DNA of 64,000 nt from CAVVAL01 sp963742725. Lineage in GTDB: Bacteria; Actinomycetota; Actinomycetes; Mycobacteriales; Cryptosporangiaceae. The position numbers and the translations under genes are program-made. This document shows positions 21,899 to 29,332 of this stretch, piece by piece. The DNA is taken from positions 1,426,001-1,490,000 of the forward strand of contig CAVUMX010000003.1 of the NCBI GenBank assembly GCA_963742725.1, given 5' to 3'. Every line of letters starts with the position of its first letter. Position 1 is the stretch's first letter. Under the pieces are notes generated by a model. That model made no database searches, was not told the DNA's origin, and was given only the letters and a program-made list of their open reading frames with translations.

Positions 21899-22978
21899 AT
21901 GACCAGCGTGAGCGATGTCGAGGCCGCCGCGGCCGGCTCGGTCGCTCCCGAAGTCTGGGATTTCCTCGCCGGCGGCAGCGACGACGAGCGGGGCATCGAG
22001 GCTAACGCCCGCGCGCTACGGGCGGTCACCGTCGTGCCACGGGTGCTGCGGGACGTCTCGGCCCGCTCCACGGCGGCGCGGCTGCTGGGTCGGGAGGCGG
22101 CCATGCCCGTGGCGGTCGCGCCCGTGGCCTACCAGCGGCTGCTGAACCCGGGCGGCGAGCGGGCCACCGCGCAGGGTGCGAAGGTCGCCGGGGTGCCGTT
22201 CGTGATCCCGATGCTGAGCAGCGTGCCGATCGAGTCCGTCGCGGCGACCGGTGCGGATCTCTGGCTCCAGCTGTACTGGCTGCGCGACCGGGGAGTCACC
22301 CAGGACCTGATCGCGCGGGCCGAGGCCGCCGGCGCCCTGGCGATCGTGCTCACCGTGGACGTGCCGGTGATGGGGCGGCGGCTCCGCGACGTGCGCAACG
22401 GGTTCGCGCTGCCACCCGACGTCGTTCCCGTCCACCTGGCGGGTGCAGGGGCCGCCCACTCGCGGGCCGCGAACGTCAGCGCCGTCGCCGCCCACACGGC
22501 GGCCGAGTTCGACCCGTCGCTGAGCTGGAAGGACCTGGCCTGGCTGCGGGGACGTACGCGGCTGCCGATCGTCCTCAAGGGCGTTCTGCACCCGGACGAC
22601 GCACGGCACGCGGTGGACGAGGGAGCGGCCGGAATCGTGGTGTCCAACCACGGCGGACGGCAGCTGAGCGCCGCGGTGGCCGGGGCCACGATGCTGCCGG
22701 CGATCCGGGCGGCCGTCGGGGAGCAGTGCGAGCTGCTCCTCGACGGCGGCGTGCGGACGGGCACCGACGTGCTGGTGGCACTCGCCCTCGGCGCGGACGG
22801 GGTCATGGTCGGCCGACCCCCGATGTGGGGGCTGGTGCTCGACGGGCAGGACGGCGTCGCCACCGTCCTGCGGCTCCTCGCCGCCGAGTTCGACACCGCG
22901 CTCGCGCTCGCCGGGTGCGCCGGCCCGGCGGACGCGCGGCGCCTCACGACTCGCGCAGCGACCGGCCCGTCTTGGTGA
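21899..22978 (+). CDS. 4-Hydroxymandelate oxidase-like FMN enzyme (HmO type)
   Basis: 359 residues of the FMN-dependent alpha-hydroxy-acid oxidase family. Landmarks: FLAGGSDDERG (near 22), PVAVAPVAYQRL (near 68), the tyrosine strand LQLYWLRD (near 124), VDVPVMGRRLRDVRNGFALP (near 150), a catalytic His-Gly-Gly-Arg in VVSNHGGRQL (near 250) and the phosphate-binding LDGGVRTGTDV (near 281). The MGRRLRDxRNGFALP stretch and the later VSAVAAHTAxEF motif are, from memory, features of hydroxymandelate oxidases of glycopeptide clusters more than of lactate oxidases. It would oxidise 4-hydroxymandelate to 4-hydroxyphenylglyoxylate, between HmaS (37353) and HpgT (43223). The start has AGAGGA upstream. 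The 3' end overlaps the convergent ABC ATPase gene by 35 bp. A generic lactate oxidase is the alternative. Confidence 0.8.
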   Translation: MTSVSDVEAAAAGSVAPEVWDFLAGGSDDERGIEANARALRAVTVVPRVLRDVSARSTAARLLGREAAMPVAVAPVAYQRLLNPGGERATAQGAKVAGVPFVIPMLSSVPIESVAATGADLWLQLYWLRDRGVTQDLIARAEAAGALAIVLTVDVPVMGRRLRDVRNGFALPPDVVPVHLAGAGAAHSRAANVSAVAAHTAAEFDPSLSWKDLAWLRGRTRLPIVLKGVLHPDDARHAVDEGAAGIVVSNHGGRQLSAAVAGATMLPAIRAAVGEQCELLLDGGVRTGTDVLVALALGADGVMVGRPPMWGLVLDGQDGVATVLRLLAAEFDTALALAGCAGPADARRLTTRAATGPSW

Positions 22979-23876
22979 GGAAGACGTCGTCGAGGGTCGG
23001 GCGGTGCAGCGCGATCGTGGTCAGGTCGATCGAGGACCCGGTGAGCGCCTTCATGATCTGCGGCATCGCCGTCTCGCCCGCGTGCACGTAGAGCCGCAGC
23101 GTCGTGTCGTCGCGGACGTCCACCGAGTGCAGGTAGGGCTGGCCGGTGAGCAGTTCCCCGGCCTTCTCCGCGTTGCCGGCCACCCCGACGATCACCACGT
23201 CCCCGGCGATCTCCCGCTTGAGCTCGGCCGGCGTACCCAGGGCGACGACCGTTCCGTGGTCGATGATGGCGACGCGGTCGCAGAGGGCGTCGGCCTCGTC
23301 CAGGTAGTGGGTGGTGAGGAAGATCGTCATGCCCTCGGCGCGCAGGCGGGCGATCTCGTCCCACATGTGGGCGCGGCTCTGCGGGTCCAGGCCGGCGGTG
23401 GGTTCGTCGAGGAACAGCACCCGCGGCTGGTGGATGACGCCCAGCGCGATGTCGAGCCGGCGGCGCTGCCCACCGGAGTAGGTGTTGCAGCGGCGGTCGG
23501 CGTACTCGGACAGGTCGAACGCGGCGAGCGCCGCATCGGCGCGGCGGATGGCCTCCGCCTTGGCCAGCCCGTGCCACCGGGCCTGGATGACCAGCTCCTC
23601 GCGGGCGGTGACGTCGTCCCAGGTCCCGCCGCCCTGCGCGACGTAGCCGATGCGCCGGCGCACCTCGCCCGGGTCGGTCCGTAGGTCGACCCCGGCGATG
23701 ACGGCGTCGCCCTCGTCCGGCTGCAACAGCGTGGCGAGGATCCGCAGCGTGGTGGTCTTGCCGGCACCGTTCGGACCGAGGAAGCCGAAGATCTCGCCCG
23801 CACGCACGTCGAGGTCGACCCCGCGCACGGCCTCGACGGCGCCGAAGGACTTGCGCAGGTTCGTGATCTTGATCAT
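22944..23876 (-). CDS. ABC-2 type exporter ATP-binding protein (DrrA-like)
   Basis: 310 residues: one nucleotide-binding domain with Walker A GPNGAGKTT (near 38), signature YSGGQRRRL (near 135), Walker B VLFLDEPT and H-loop TTHYLDEAD, followed by a C-terminal domain (about 225-310) of the type found in DrrA/antibiotic-export ATPases. It should power the membrane protein encoded 11 bp upstream. It is the last gene of the leftward biosynthetic operon and is convergent with the HmO-like gene, overlapping it by 35 bp. Likely role: export of, and self-protection from, the cluster product. Confidence 0.9.
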   Translation of the reverse strand: MIKITNLRKSFGAVEAVRGVDLDVRAGEIFGFLGPNGAGKTTTLRILATLLQPDEGDAVIAGVDLRTDPGEVRRRIGYVAQGGGTWDDVTAREELVIQARWHGLAKAEAIRRADAALAAFDLSEYADRRCNTYSGGQRRRLDIALGVIHQPRVLFLDEPTAGLDPQSRAHMWDEIARLRAEGMTIFLTTHYLDEADALCDRVAIIDHGTVVALGTPAELKREIAGDVVIVGVAGNAEKAGELLTGQPYLHSVDVRDDTTLRLYVHAGETAMPQIMKALTGSSIDLTTIALHRPTLDDVFLTKTGRSLRES

Positions 23877-23887
23877 GGGTGTCCCCT

Positions 23888-24652
23888 TCAGCGGACGGTG
23901 CGGGCGAACAGGCGTGCGGACCAGGCGAGCGCGAGCACGCAGAGCACCGCGAGGATGGCCGTGCTCTGCCAGACCGAGTCGTCGCCGACCCGGCCGACGA
24001 AGAGGGCGCGCATGCCGTCGACGGCCCAGCCGAACGGGTTCCACGCGGCGATGGCCTGCAGCCAGCCGGGGGCCAGCGCGATCGGCAGCAGGCAGCCGGA
24101 GAGCAGCATCAGCGGCTGCGCCAGGTTGTTGATGACCTGGCCCAGCGCCCCCTCGTTGGCGACCTTCAGGGCGATGCCGTACGAGATCGCGGCGGTCATG
24201 AGCGTGATCAGGCCGAGCAGCAGGAACGCCAGCAGCAGGTCGCGAAGGTGTACCCACAGGCCGAACGGCAGCGAGAGGACGGTGATGATCGCGCCCTGGA
24301 TCAGCAGGGACACGACGTCCCGCAGCGCGCGGCCGAGCAGCAGCGCGAGGCGGCTCACCGGGGTCACCCGGGCCCGTTCGACGATGCCGGCGCGCAGCTC
24401 GGTGAGCAGTCCGAAGCCGACGTAGAGGCCACCGCCGATGGCGAGCGCCACCAGCATTCCGGGTACGTAGATGCGGTACGCGTCGGCCATCGACGTGGTG
24501 CCCAGCGACGCCAGCGCGGGTTTGAGCATCGGCGCGAAGAGCACGAGGTAGACGATCGGCTGCACGACGCCGAGGACCACCCAGATCGGGACCCGCAGCA
24601 TCAGCAGCATGTGGCGGTTGAAGACCAGCCAGGTGTCGCGGAGGAGTTTCAT
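23888..24652 (-). CDS. ABC-2 type exporter permease
   Basis: 254 residues with six predicted membrane helices and the ABC-2 membrane signature region (QPLMLLSGCLLPIALAPGWL near 170-190). The ATG overlaps the stop of the glycosyltransferase gene by 4 bp (ATGA), so it is translationally coupled to the tailoring genes. It pairs with the ATPase downstream to form a DrrAB-like two-component exporter, probably for the cluster product. Confidence 0.9.
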   Translation of the reverse strand: MKLLRDTWLVFNRHMLLMLRVPIWVVLGVVQPIVYLVLFAPMLKPALASLGTTSMADAYRIYVPGMLVALAIGGGLYVGFGLLTELRAGIVERARVTPVSRLALLLGRALRDVVSLLIQGAIITVLSLPFGLWVHLRDLLLAFLLLGLITLMTAAISYGIALKVANEGALGQVINNLAQPLMLLSGCLLPIALAPGWLQAIAAWNPFGWAVDGMRALFVGRVGDDSVWQSTAILAVLCVLALAWSARLFARTVR

Positions 24653-25929
24653 GACGCGAGCCTTTCGATGGCGTCGGCGGCCGCCGGGGCACCGCCGGCG
24701 GCCAGGAGGGACTGCTGGATCCGGCGGGCACCGGACGTGTCGTCGAGGACCTTGCCGACCGCGGCGCGCAGCTCGTCGGGCGTCGCGCGGTCGACGTTGA
24801 CCCGGATCCCGGCCCCGACGGCTGCGACCCGCGAGGCGTTCGCCAGCTGGTCGTCCTTCACCGGCGCCACGACCAGCGGTACGCCGTGGGCCAGGGACTC
24901 GCAGACGGTGTTCAGGCCGCCGTGACCGATCACGGCGTGGAGGTGCGGCAGCAGGTCGAGGACGGGCACCGGGGGGCGGTCCGGGGTGGCCAGGATCGCC
25001 TGCACGTCCAGGTCTGCCAGGGCGGCCGCCGCCCGACCGTAGAAGTCGGCGGCGAGGTCCTGCGCCAGCGTGCCCATGGTGACCAGGACCCGGCGGCGGT
25101 CCTCCAGGGCCACCGGGGCGGCGGCTGGCCGGGGCCCGAGCACCGCGCCCACGAACGTCACCGGCACATCTGCGGGACCCGACAGCTCTTCGCACGTGAA
25201 GGCGAGCACGCGGTACGGGGAGAAGCGCGGGTCGCCGTCGACCCAGAACTCGGCGAGCCGCTCGGCGATCCAGCGCTCCACCTCGGGGAACGCACGATAG
25301 GCCCGGGTCAGCTCCATCGCGGTCGGTGCGGCGGTCACCCAGGGCAGCCCGAGCCGGTGCGCCACCACCGCGCCACCCACCGCGTGCTGGTCGACGACGA
25401 GGACGTCCGGCCGGAAGTCCAGGACGGCGCGTTCGATCGCCGGCATCGTGTACCGGGCGTGCGGCACGATGTAGCCGGCCCACCGGGACCGGACGGCCGC
25501 GAACCCCCGGTCGGACTGGCCGCGGTGCAGCCGCAGCGGGATCGGGTACACGGTCGCGCCGGGCCCCAGCACCGGCCGCAGGAACGACTCCGACCCCGCC
25601 CAGGCCACCGTGTGCGCGCGCCGGGTCAGCTCGGCGGCGACCGCCGAGATCGGGTTGACGTGCCCGCTCAGAGGGAGGGACACGCACAGCACCCTCATCG
25701 TGGGTGCCCTCGTGGCGTGCCCTCGTGGTGTGTGCTCGGCCCAGGCGAGCACGTCGGCGACGGTCAGGTCGATGAGCTGGTCGAGTTCCAGCGAGGCGAG
25801 GTGGGCATCCAGTCCGGGGAGGCGCAGGCACAGCGCCGCGAGGTCGATGCTGTCCAGCCGCAGGTCGCCGTCGAGCCGGTCGCCGGGCGCGACGTCCAGG
25901 CCGGTGATCTGGCGGAAGACCTCGATCAT
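24649..25929 (-). CDS. Acyl carrier protein fused to a GT1-family glycosyltransferase
   Basis: 426 residues in one open frame. Residues 1-66 are a carrier protein: a helical bundle with the phosphopantetheine Ser in LRLDSIDLAAL (Ser27). After a short linker (67-77), residue 78 is a Met that begins a complete glycosyltransferase of the macrolide-GT/YjiC type: MRVLCVSLPLSGHVNP at the start and the nucleotide-sugar loop GHGGLNTVCESLAHGVPLV near 330. The linker DNA is a 13-bp tandem duplication (25703-25728). With a single copy, the ACP would end in a TGA overlapping the GT's ATG (ATGA), like the other junctions here. The fusion therefore looks recent, or is a sequence artefact. The GT would glycosylate a hydroxyl or phenol of the cluster intermediate, possibly while it is carrier-bound. 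Confidence 0.85.
   Translation of the reverse strand: MIEVFRQITGLDVAPGDRLDGDLRLDSIDLAALCLRLPGLDAHLASLELDQLIDLTVADVLAWAEHTPRGHATRAPTMRVLCVSLPLSGHVNPISAVAAELTRRAHTVAWAGSESFLRPVLGPGATVYPIPLRLHRGQSDRGFAAVRSRWAGYIVPHARYTMPAIERAVLDFRPDVLVVDQHAVGGAVVAHRLGLPWVTAAPTAMELTRAYRAFPEVERWIAERLAEFWVDGDPRFSPYRVLAFTCEELSGPADVPVTFVGAVLGPRPAAAPVALEDRRRVLVTMGTLAQDLAADFYGRAAAALADLDVQAILATPDRPPVPVLDLLPHLHAVIGHGGLNTVCESLAHGVPLVVAPVKDDQLANASRVAAVGAGIRVNVDRATPDELRAAVGKVLDDTSGARRIQQSLLAAGGAPAAADAIERLAS
25703..25728. repeat. 13-bp tandem duplication joining ACP and glycosyltransferase frames
   Basis: Units 25703-25715 and 25716-25728 differ only at their first base. Because 13 is not a multiple of three, the second copy shifts the ACP frame and removes its stop codon. 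Confidence 0.9.
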
Positions 25930-26783
25930 GGCCGTACCGCGGCCAGGGCACCGTACGTCATCGCGCCGGTGGCGAAGCCCTTACGCATCAGCGGACCGGC
26001 GTAGAAGAAGCCGAGGACGTCCACGCCCTTCTCCCGCGCCAGGTCCATCATGTACGCGTTGCCCCGCTCGACCGGCGGTGTCAGCGCGAACGCCGGGTCC
26101 CACGAGCCCGCGACGGCCGCGCTCCAGTCCTGGAGGCGGACCTGGTCGAAGCCGGCGGCCGTGGCCAGCCTCGCGTGCTCCTCCAGGGACGAGAAGCTCG
26201 GCATCACCTGGTGCCGCAGGATGAGGTCGACGGTGTGACGCTCGTCCTCGGTGAGCGTGCCGTCCCGGACCGCCCACGTCGCGACCGCGAGCACACCGCC
26301 AGGGCGCAGCAGCCGCCACATCTCGGCGAAGAACGCCGCCCTGTCGGCCATGTGCATGACGCTCTCCAGCGCCCAGACGACGTCGAACGACGCGTCGGCG
26401 TACCCGGTGGCCAGGGCGTCGACCTGGTCGAACCGGGCCCGCTCGGCCAGGCCGCGTTCGGCTGCCTTCTCGCCGGCCCGGGCAGCCTGGGCGGCGCTGA
26501 GCGTCACGCCCGTGACGTCGCAGCGCAGGTCACCGGCCAGCCACAGCGCCGGACCGCCGACGCCGCAGCCGACGTCGAGTACCCGCGACCCGGGCGTGAC
26601 GCCGGCGAAGTCCGCCAGCCTGTGCACCAGACGGTCCTGGGCGGCGTGGCGGTCGGCGCCGTCGTCGGCCGGGGTCTCGCCCGGCTCCCAGTAGCCGTGG
26701 TGGACGTGCTGGCCCCACATCCGCTCGTACAGGTCGAGGGTCGTGTCGTAGTACCGCTCGACCGCGCCGTTGAGGGTCGTCAC
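25926..26783 (-). CDS. SAM-dependent methyltransferase (gamma-tocopherol/sarcosine type)
   Basis: 285 residues from a GTG preceded by GGAGAAG. The N-terminal YYDTTLDLYERMWGQHVHHG, motif I VLDVGCGVGGPALWLA (near 66), the post-II segment DVVWALESVMHM (near 128) and motif III LLRPGGVLAVATW (near 150) are those of the UbiE/gTMT-like group that includes rebeccamycin-sugar, sarcosine and tocopherol methyltransferases. It would O-, N- or C-methylate the cluster product or its sugar. Its TGA overlaps the next ATG (ATGA). Only 15 bp separate its start from the divergent PPTase start, so the two must share a very compact promoter region or be read from upstream. Confidence 0.85.
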   Translation of the reverse strand: MTTLNGAVERYYDTTLDLYERMWGQHVHHGYWEPGETPADDGADRHAAQDRLVHRLADFAGVTPGSRVLDVGCGVGGPALWLAGDLRCDVTGVTLSAAQAARAGEKAAERGLAERARFDQVDALATGYADASFDVVWALESVMHMADRAAFFAEMWRLLRPGGVLAVATWAVRDGTLTEDERHTVDLILRHQVMPSFSSLEEHARLATAAGFDQVRLQDWSAAVAGSWDPAFALTPPVERGNAYMMDLAREKGVDVLGFFYAGPLMRKGFATGAMTYGALAAVRP

Positions 26784-26798
26784 GTAACTTCTCCGATC

Positions 26799-27434
26799 GT
26801 GGACGAGGTGCGGGTGTTTCTGGCGGACGCGGGGCAGCCGGACGCGGTCATGGCAGCGCTGCGGGCCGTCCTCGACGACGAGGAGCGCGGGCGCGCCGAC
26901 GCGTTCAGAGGGGCGACCGACCGGGACCGGTTCGTCGTGGCGCACGGCGCGCTCCGGATGATCGCCGGCCAGGCGTTGGGCGCACCGCCGGACCAGCTGC
27001 GGTTCACGCGCGGGCCGCACGGCAAGCCCGAGCTGACCGGCGTGCACGTGAGCCTGTCGCACTCCGGTGACCGCAACGCGGTCGCCGTCTGCGCGAACCG
27101 CCGCGTCGGCGTGGACCTCCAGCGGGCGCTGCCCGCGCTCGACGTGGTCGCGTTCGCCGCCCGGTACTTCCCGCCGGACGAGGCGGCCTGGGTCGCCGAT
27201 TCGCCGGAGCGGTTCGCCACGCTGTGGACCCGCAAGGAGGCGCTGGTCAAGGCGCGCGGCGGGACGCTGGCCGGCGGCCTGTCGCGACCGGTGCTCGGCC
27301 TGGACGTGGTGGACGGGGTACGGCTGGCGGACGTGCCGGCCCCGGACGGGTTCCACCTGGCCGTCGCCGCCGAGGGCGCCGCGGAGTACCGGGTGGTGTG
27401 CCAGGGCTGGGTCATGGGCCCACCACCTGGCTGA
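26799..27434 (+). CDS. 4'-Phosphopantetheinyl transferase, Sfp type
   Basis: 211 residues, typical for an Sfp/Gsp-type PPTase. The metal-binding motif is GVDLQ (near 105; usually GIDxE) and the second is FATLWTRKEALVKARGG (near 144), containing WxxKEA. An N-terminal domain with FTRGPHGKPEL and the active-site His in HVSLSHSGD is also present. It transfers 4'-phosphopantetheine from CoA to the Ser of carrier proteins, of which this cluster encodes four. The GTG at 26799 is assumed; the frame stays open upstream. The gene sits on the plus strand inside the leftward operon, starting 15 bp from the methyltransferase start and overlapping the end of the thiolase-like gene by 23 bp. Confidence 0.9.
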   Translation: MDEVRVFLADAGQPDAVMAALRAVLDDEERGRADAFRGATDRDRFVVAHGALRMIAGQALGAPPDQLRFTRGPHGKPELTGVHVSLSHSGDRNAVAVCANRRVGVDLQRALPALDVVAFAARYFPPDEAAWVADSPERFATLWTRKEALVKARGGTLAGGLSRPVLGLDVVDGVRLADVPAPDGFHLAVAAEGAAEYRVVCQGWVMGPPPG

Positions 27435-28167
27435 CCGGCGGCACGGACGCGCCGGTGGCCGTCTCGGCGGTCGCCATGTCGATGGTGGCGACGCAGAGCC
27501 GGCGCAGGCGTGGGTCGTAGTCGGCGAGGGTGACCTGGCCGGCGTGGGTCGTGTCGGCCAGTTCCCACCAGACCCCGGTGACCGGCCTGCCGGGATCCGC
27601 GACGCGCGCGCCGGCCGGCGCGGCCACGCTGGCGCTGACGATGAGGTCTCCGCCGAGCAGGCCGGGCACGTCGGTGGGGTCGACGTCGGCGTACTGGCGC
27701 AGGTCGGCGACGCCGCCGGGATCGAGCCGGACGGCCACGGCCGTGTGCCCGGCCGGAACCGGCGCCGGGTAGGGCAGGTCCGCCTGTTCCACCACCAGCA
27801 GCACGGCCGTCCGACCGTAGTCGCGGAGGATCCGCAGCGCGGTGAACGGCGCCGCGCTGCCCTGGTCGCAGACCGCGAACGCGAGCGGGTCACCGGTGCA
27901 CAGCGAGCCGAGCCAGGTCGCGGTGGCCCGGCCGGGCACGATGTCCGGACCGGCGAACGCCAGCACCAGCAGGTCCACCGGCTCCGGCGGCAGGACCGCC
28001 GCCGCCATCTCGCCGTACGACTGGCCGGTGAGATCATCGCGGGCGGTCATGCCGTACGGGCGGAGCAGGTCGGCCAGGTACGTGGCGTATCGGGCGCGGT
28101 GCTCCGGGTCGGCGGCCAGTGGCGACGGGCCGTCGAAGGCGCGGCGGGTGACCGATCGGACGCGCAT
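27412..28167 (-). CDS. Unrecognised protein resembling the N-terminal half of a thiolase/KAS fold
   Basis: 251 residues. I recognise no exact family. The stretch VDLLVLAFAGPDIVPG (near 63), then FAVCDQGSAAPFTALRIL (near 98) and a hydrophobic strand VLLVVEQ resembles the region around the nucleophile of KASIII/thiolase enzymes, but the catalytic Cys position would be Gly or Ser and the C-terminal half lacks the His/Asn motifs. It may be a catalytically dead partner of the KASIII-like enzyme encoded one gene upstream. Its ATG overlaps the ACP stop by one base (TGATG), so the two are coupled. It is convergent with the PPTase gene, overlapping it by 23 bp. Confidence 0.6.
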   Translation of the reverse strand: MRVRSVTRRAFDGPSPLAADPEHRARYATYLADLLRPYGMTARDDLTGQSYGEMAAAVLPPEPVDLLVLAFAGPDIVPGRATATWLGSLCTGDPLAFAVCDQGSAAPFTALRILRDYGRTAVLLVVEQADLPYPAPVPAGHTAVAVRLDPGGVADLRQYADVDPTDVPGLLGGDLIVSASVAAPAGARVADPGRPVTGVWWELADTTHAGQVTLADYDPRLRRLCVATIDMATAETATGASVPPVSQVVGP

Positions 28168-28442
28168 CAGCCGGCCACGGTGTCGACGGTCACGGTCACG
28201 ATGTTTCGGGCCACGTAGCCGGCGAGCGAACCGACGGTGCCGAAGTCGTCCCGGTCGAGGTCTTCGACGCTGATCTCGATCTCCAGTTCCTCCTCCAGCT
28301 CCAGCATCAGCTCCAGGGCGGTGGTCGAGTTCATCGCGAGGTCGGTCATCAGGGCGGTCGTCGCCGTCGCGCCGGCCACGTCGCGCTTGAGGACGCGGGG
28401 AAGGAGAGCGCAGATGTGCGCGACGAGCCGGTCGTGCTCCAT
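28167..28442 (-). CDS. Acyl/peptidyl carrier protein
   Basis: 91 residues with the four-helix carrier layout and the attachment Ser in DLAMNSTTALELML (Ser near 43; Asn replaces the usual Asp before Ser). Acidic helix II (LELEEELEIEIS) is typical of ACPs that dock ketosynthases. It starts 5 bp after the KASIII-like gene and overlaps the following gene by one base. It should carry the acyl or aryl group used by the KASIII-like and condensation enzymes after priming by the PPTase at 26799. Confidence 0.85.
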   Translation of the reverse strand: MEHDRLVAHICALLPRVLKRDVAGATATTALMTDLAMNSTTALELMLELEEELEIEISVEDLDRDDFGTVGSLAGYVARNIVTVTVDTVAG

Positions 28443-28447
28443 GCGCC

Positions 28448-29332
28448 TCAGCCCTCCAGGACCAGGGCCGAGAACGTGGCACCGGGGGCGGCCCCGGCCG
28501 CGGCCATGACGTAGCGGTCGCCGGGCCCCAGGTCGGCACGGGTGGTGTTCAGGAACGCGTCGGCGCAGTACACGTGGCCGGTGGTGGGCAGGTTGTCCAG
28601 GACGACCCGTTCGATCGGATATCCGAGCCGCCGGCACGTGCGCTGCCACGCCACCGTGTTCACGTTGTGCGGCACGATGCGCGCGATGTCGTCCATCCGC
28701 AGTCCGGCCCGGGCCACGGCCGTCTCGATCACCTTCGCGAGGGCCGCCGGGTACTCGTCGGCGAATCCCGTGGCGTCGCGGTCGTACTCGCCGCGCTGGT
28801 CGGCGGCGAACGCGAGCACCCGGTTGCGCGGACCGTCGTGGCTGACCAGGCACGCCGACGCCCCCTCGCCGAACACGGACGTGTCCACCACGACCGCGGT
28901 CTCCCCGGTGAACGCCTTCTCCCCGGCCAGGACCAGCGCCAGCGCCTCCGGATCGGCGGCGAGCAGGCGCCCGGCGACGTCGAGGGCCAGCAGGCCGGAC
29001 GCGCACGCCTGGTGCGTGACGGCGAACGCGATCGCGTGCCCGAGGCCGGTGCGCCGGCACAGCTCGTCCAGGGGATTCACGGGGTACGGCGTGACGACCC
29101 CGAACGACCGCGCCCACAGGACGTACCGGACCCGCTGCTCGTTGCCCCGCAGCCCGTCCAGGTTGGCGACCGCGCCGAGCAGCAGGTCCAGCACCGTGCC
29201 GTCGGCGCGGCCGACCTCGCTCAGGCCGTAGTACCGCCGGAACACGCGCGCCTGCATCCGCGTCAGGCCGGCCTGCTCGATCGGGACCCGGGTCGGCGGC
29301 AGGTAGGTGGCGATCGCGTCGAGGGCGGTCAT
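28448..29332 (-). CDS. KASIII-like 3-oxoacyl-ACP synthase
   Basis: 294 residues, somewhat short for KASIII (usually 310-340). The nucleophile is in VTHQACASGLLALD (Cys near 110) and the catalytic His in IVPHNVNTVAWQ (near 222). The third position, normally Asn in NxGN, is a His in TTGHVYCADAF (near 250), as in some non-decarboxylating or acyltransferase-type KASIII homologues of natural-product clusters. It could prime chain growth or transfer an acyl group between carriers. It overlaps the condensation-domain gene by 4 bp (ATGA) and is followed 5 bp later by the ACP gene. Confidence 0.85.
   Translation of the reverse strand: MTALDAIATYLPPTRVPIEQAGLTRMQARVFRRYYGLSEVGRADGTVLDLLLGAVANLDGLRGNEQRVRYVLWARSFGVVTPYPVNPLDELCRRTGLGHAIAFAVTHQACASGLLALDVAGRLLAADPEALALVLAGEKAFTGETAVVVDTSVFGEGASACLVSHDGPRNRVLAFAADQRGEYDRDATGFADEYPAALAKVIETAVARAGLRMDDIARIVPHNVNTVAWQRTCRRLGYPIERVVLDNLPTTGHVYCADAFLNTTRADLGPGDRYVMAAAGAAPGATFSALVLEG

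Noticed and set aside
27067..28218. Long plus-strand frame after the PPTase region
   Set aside because: Out-of-frame shadow of the PPTase gene and antisense of the thiolase-like gene; codon bias supports the annotated frames.
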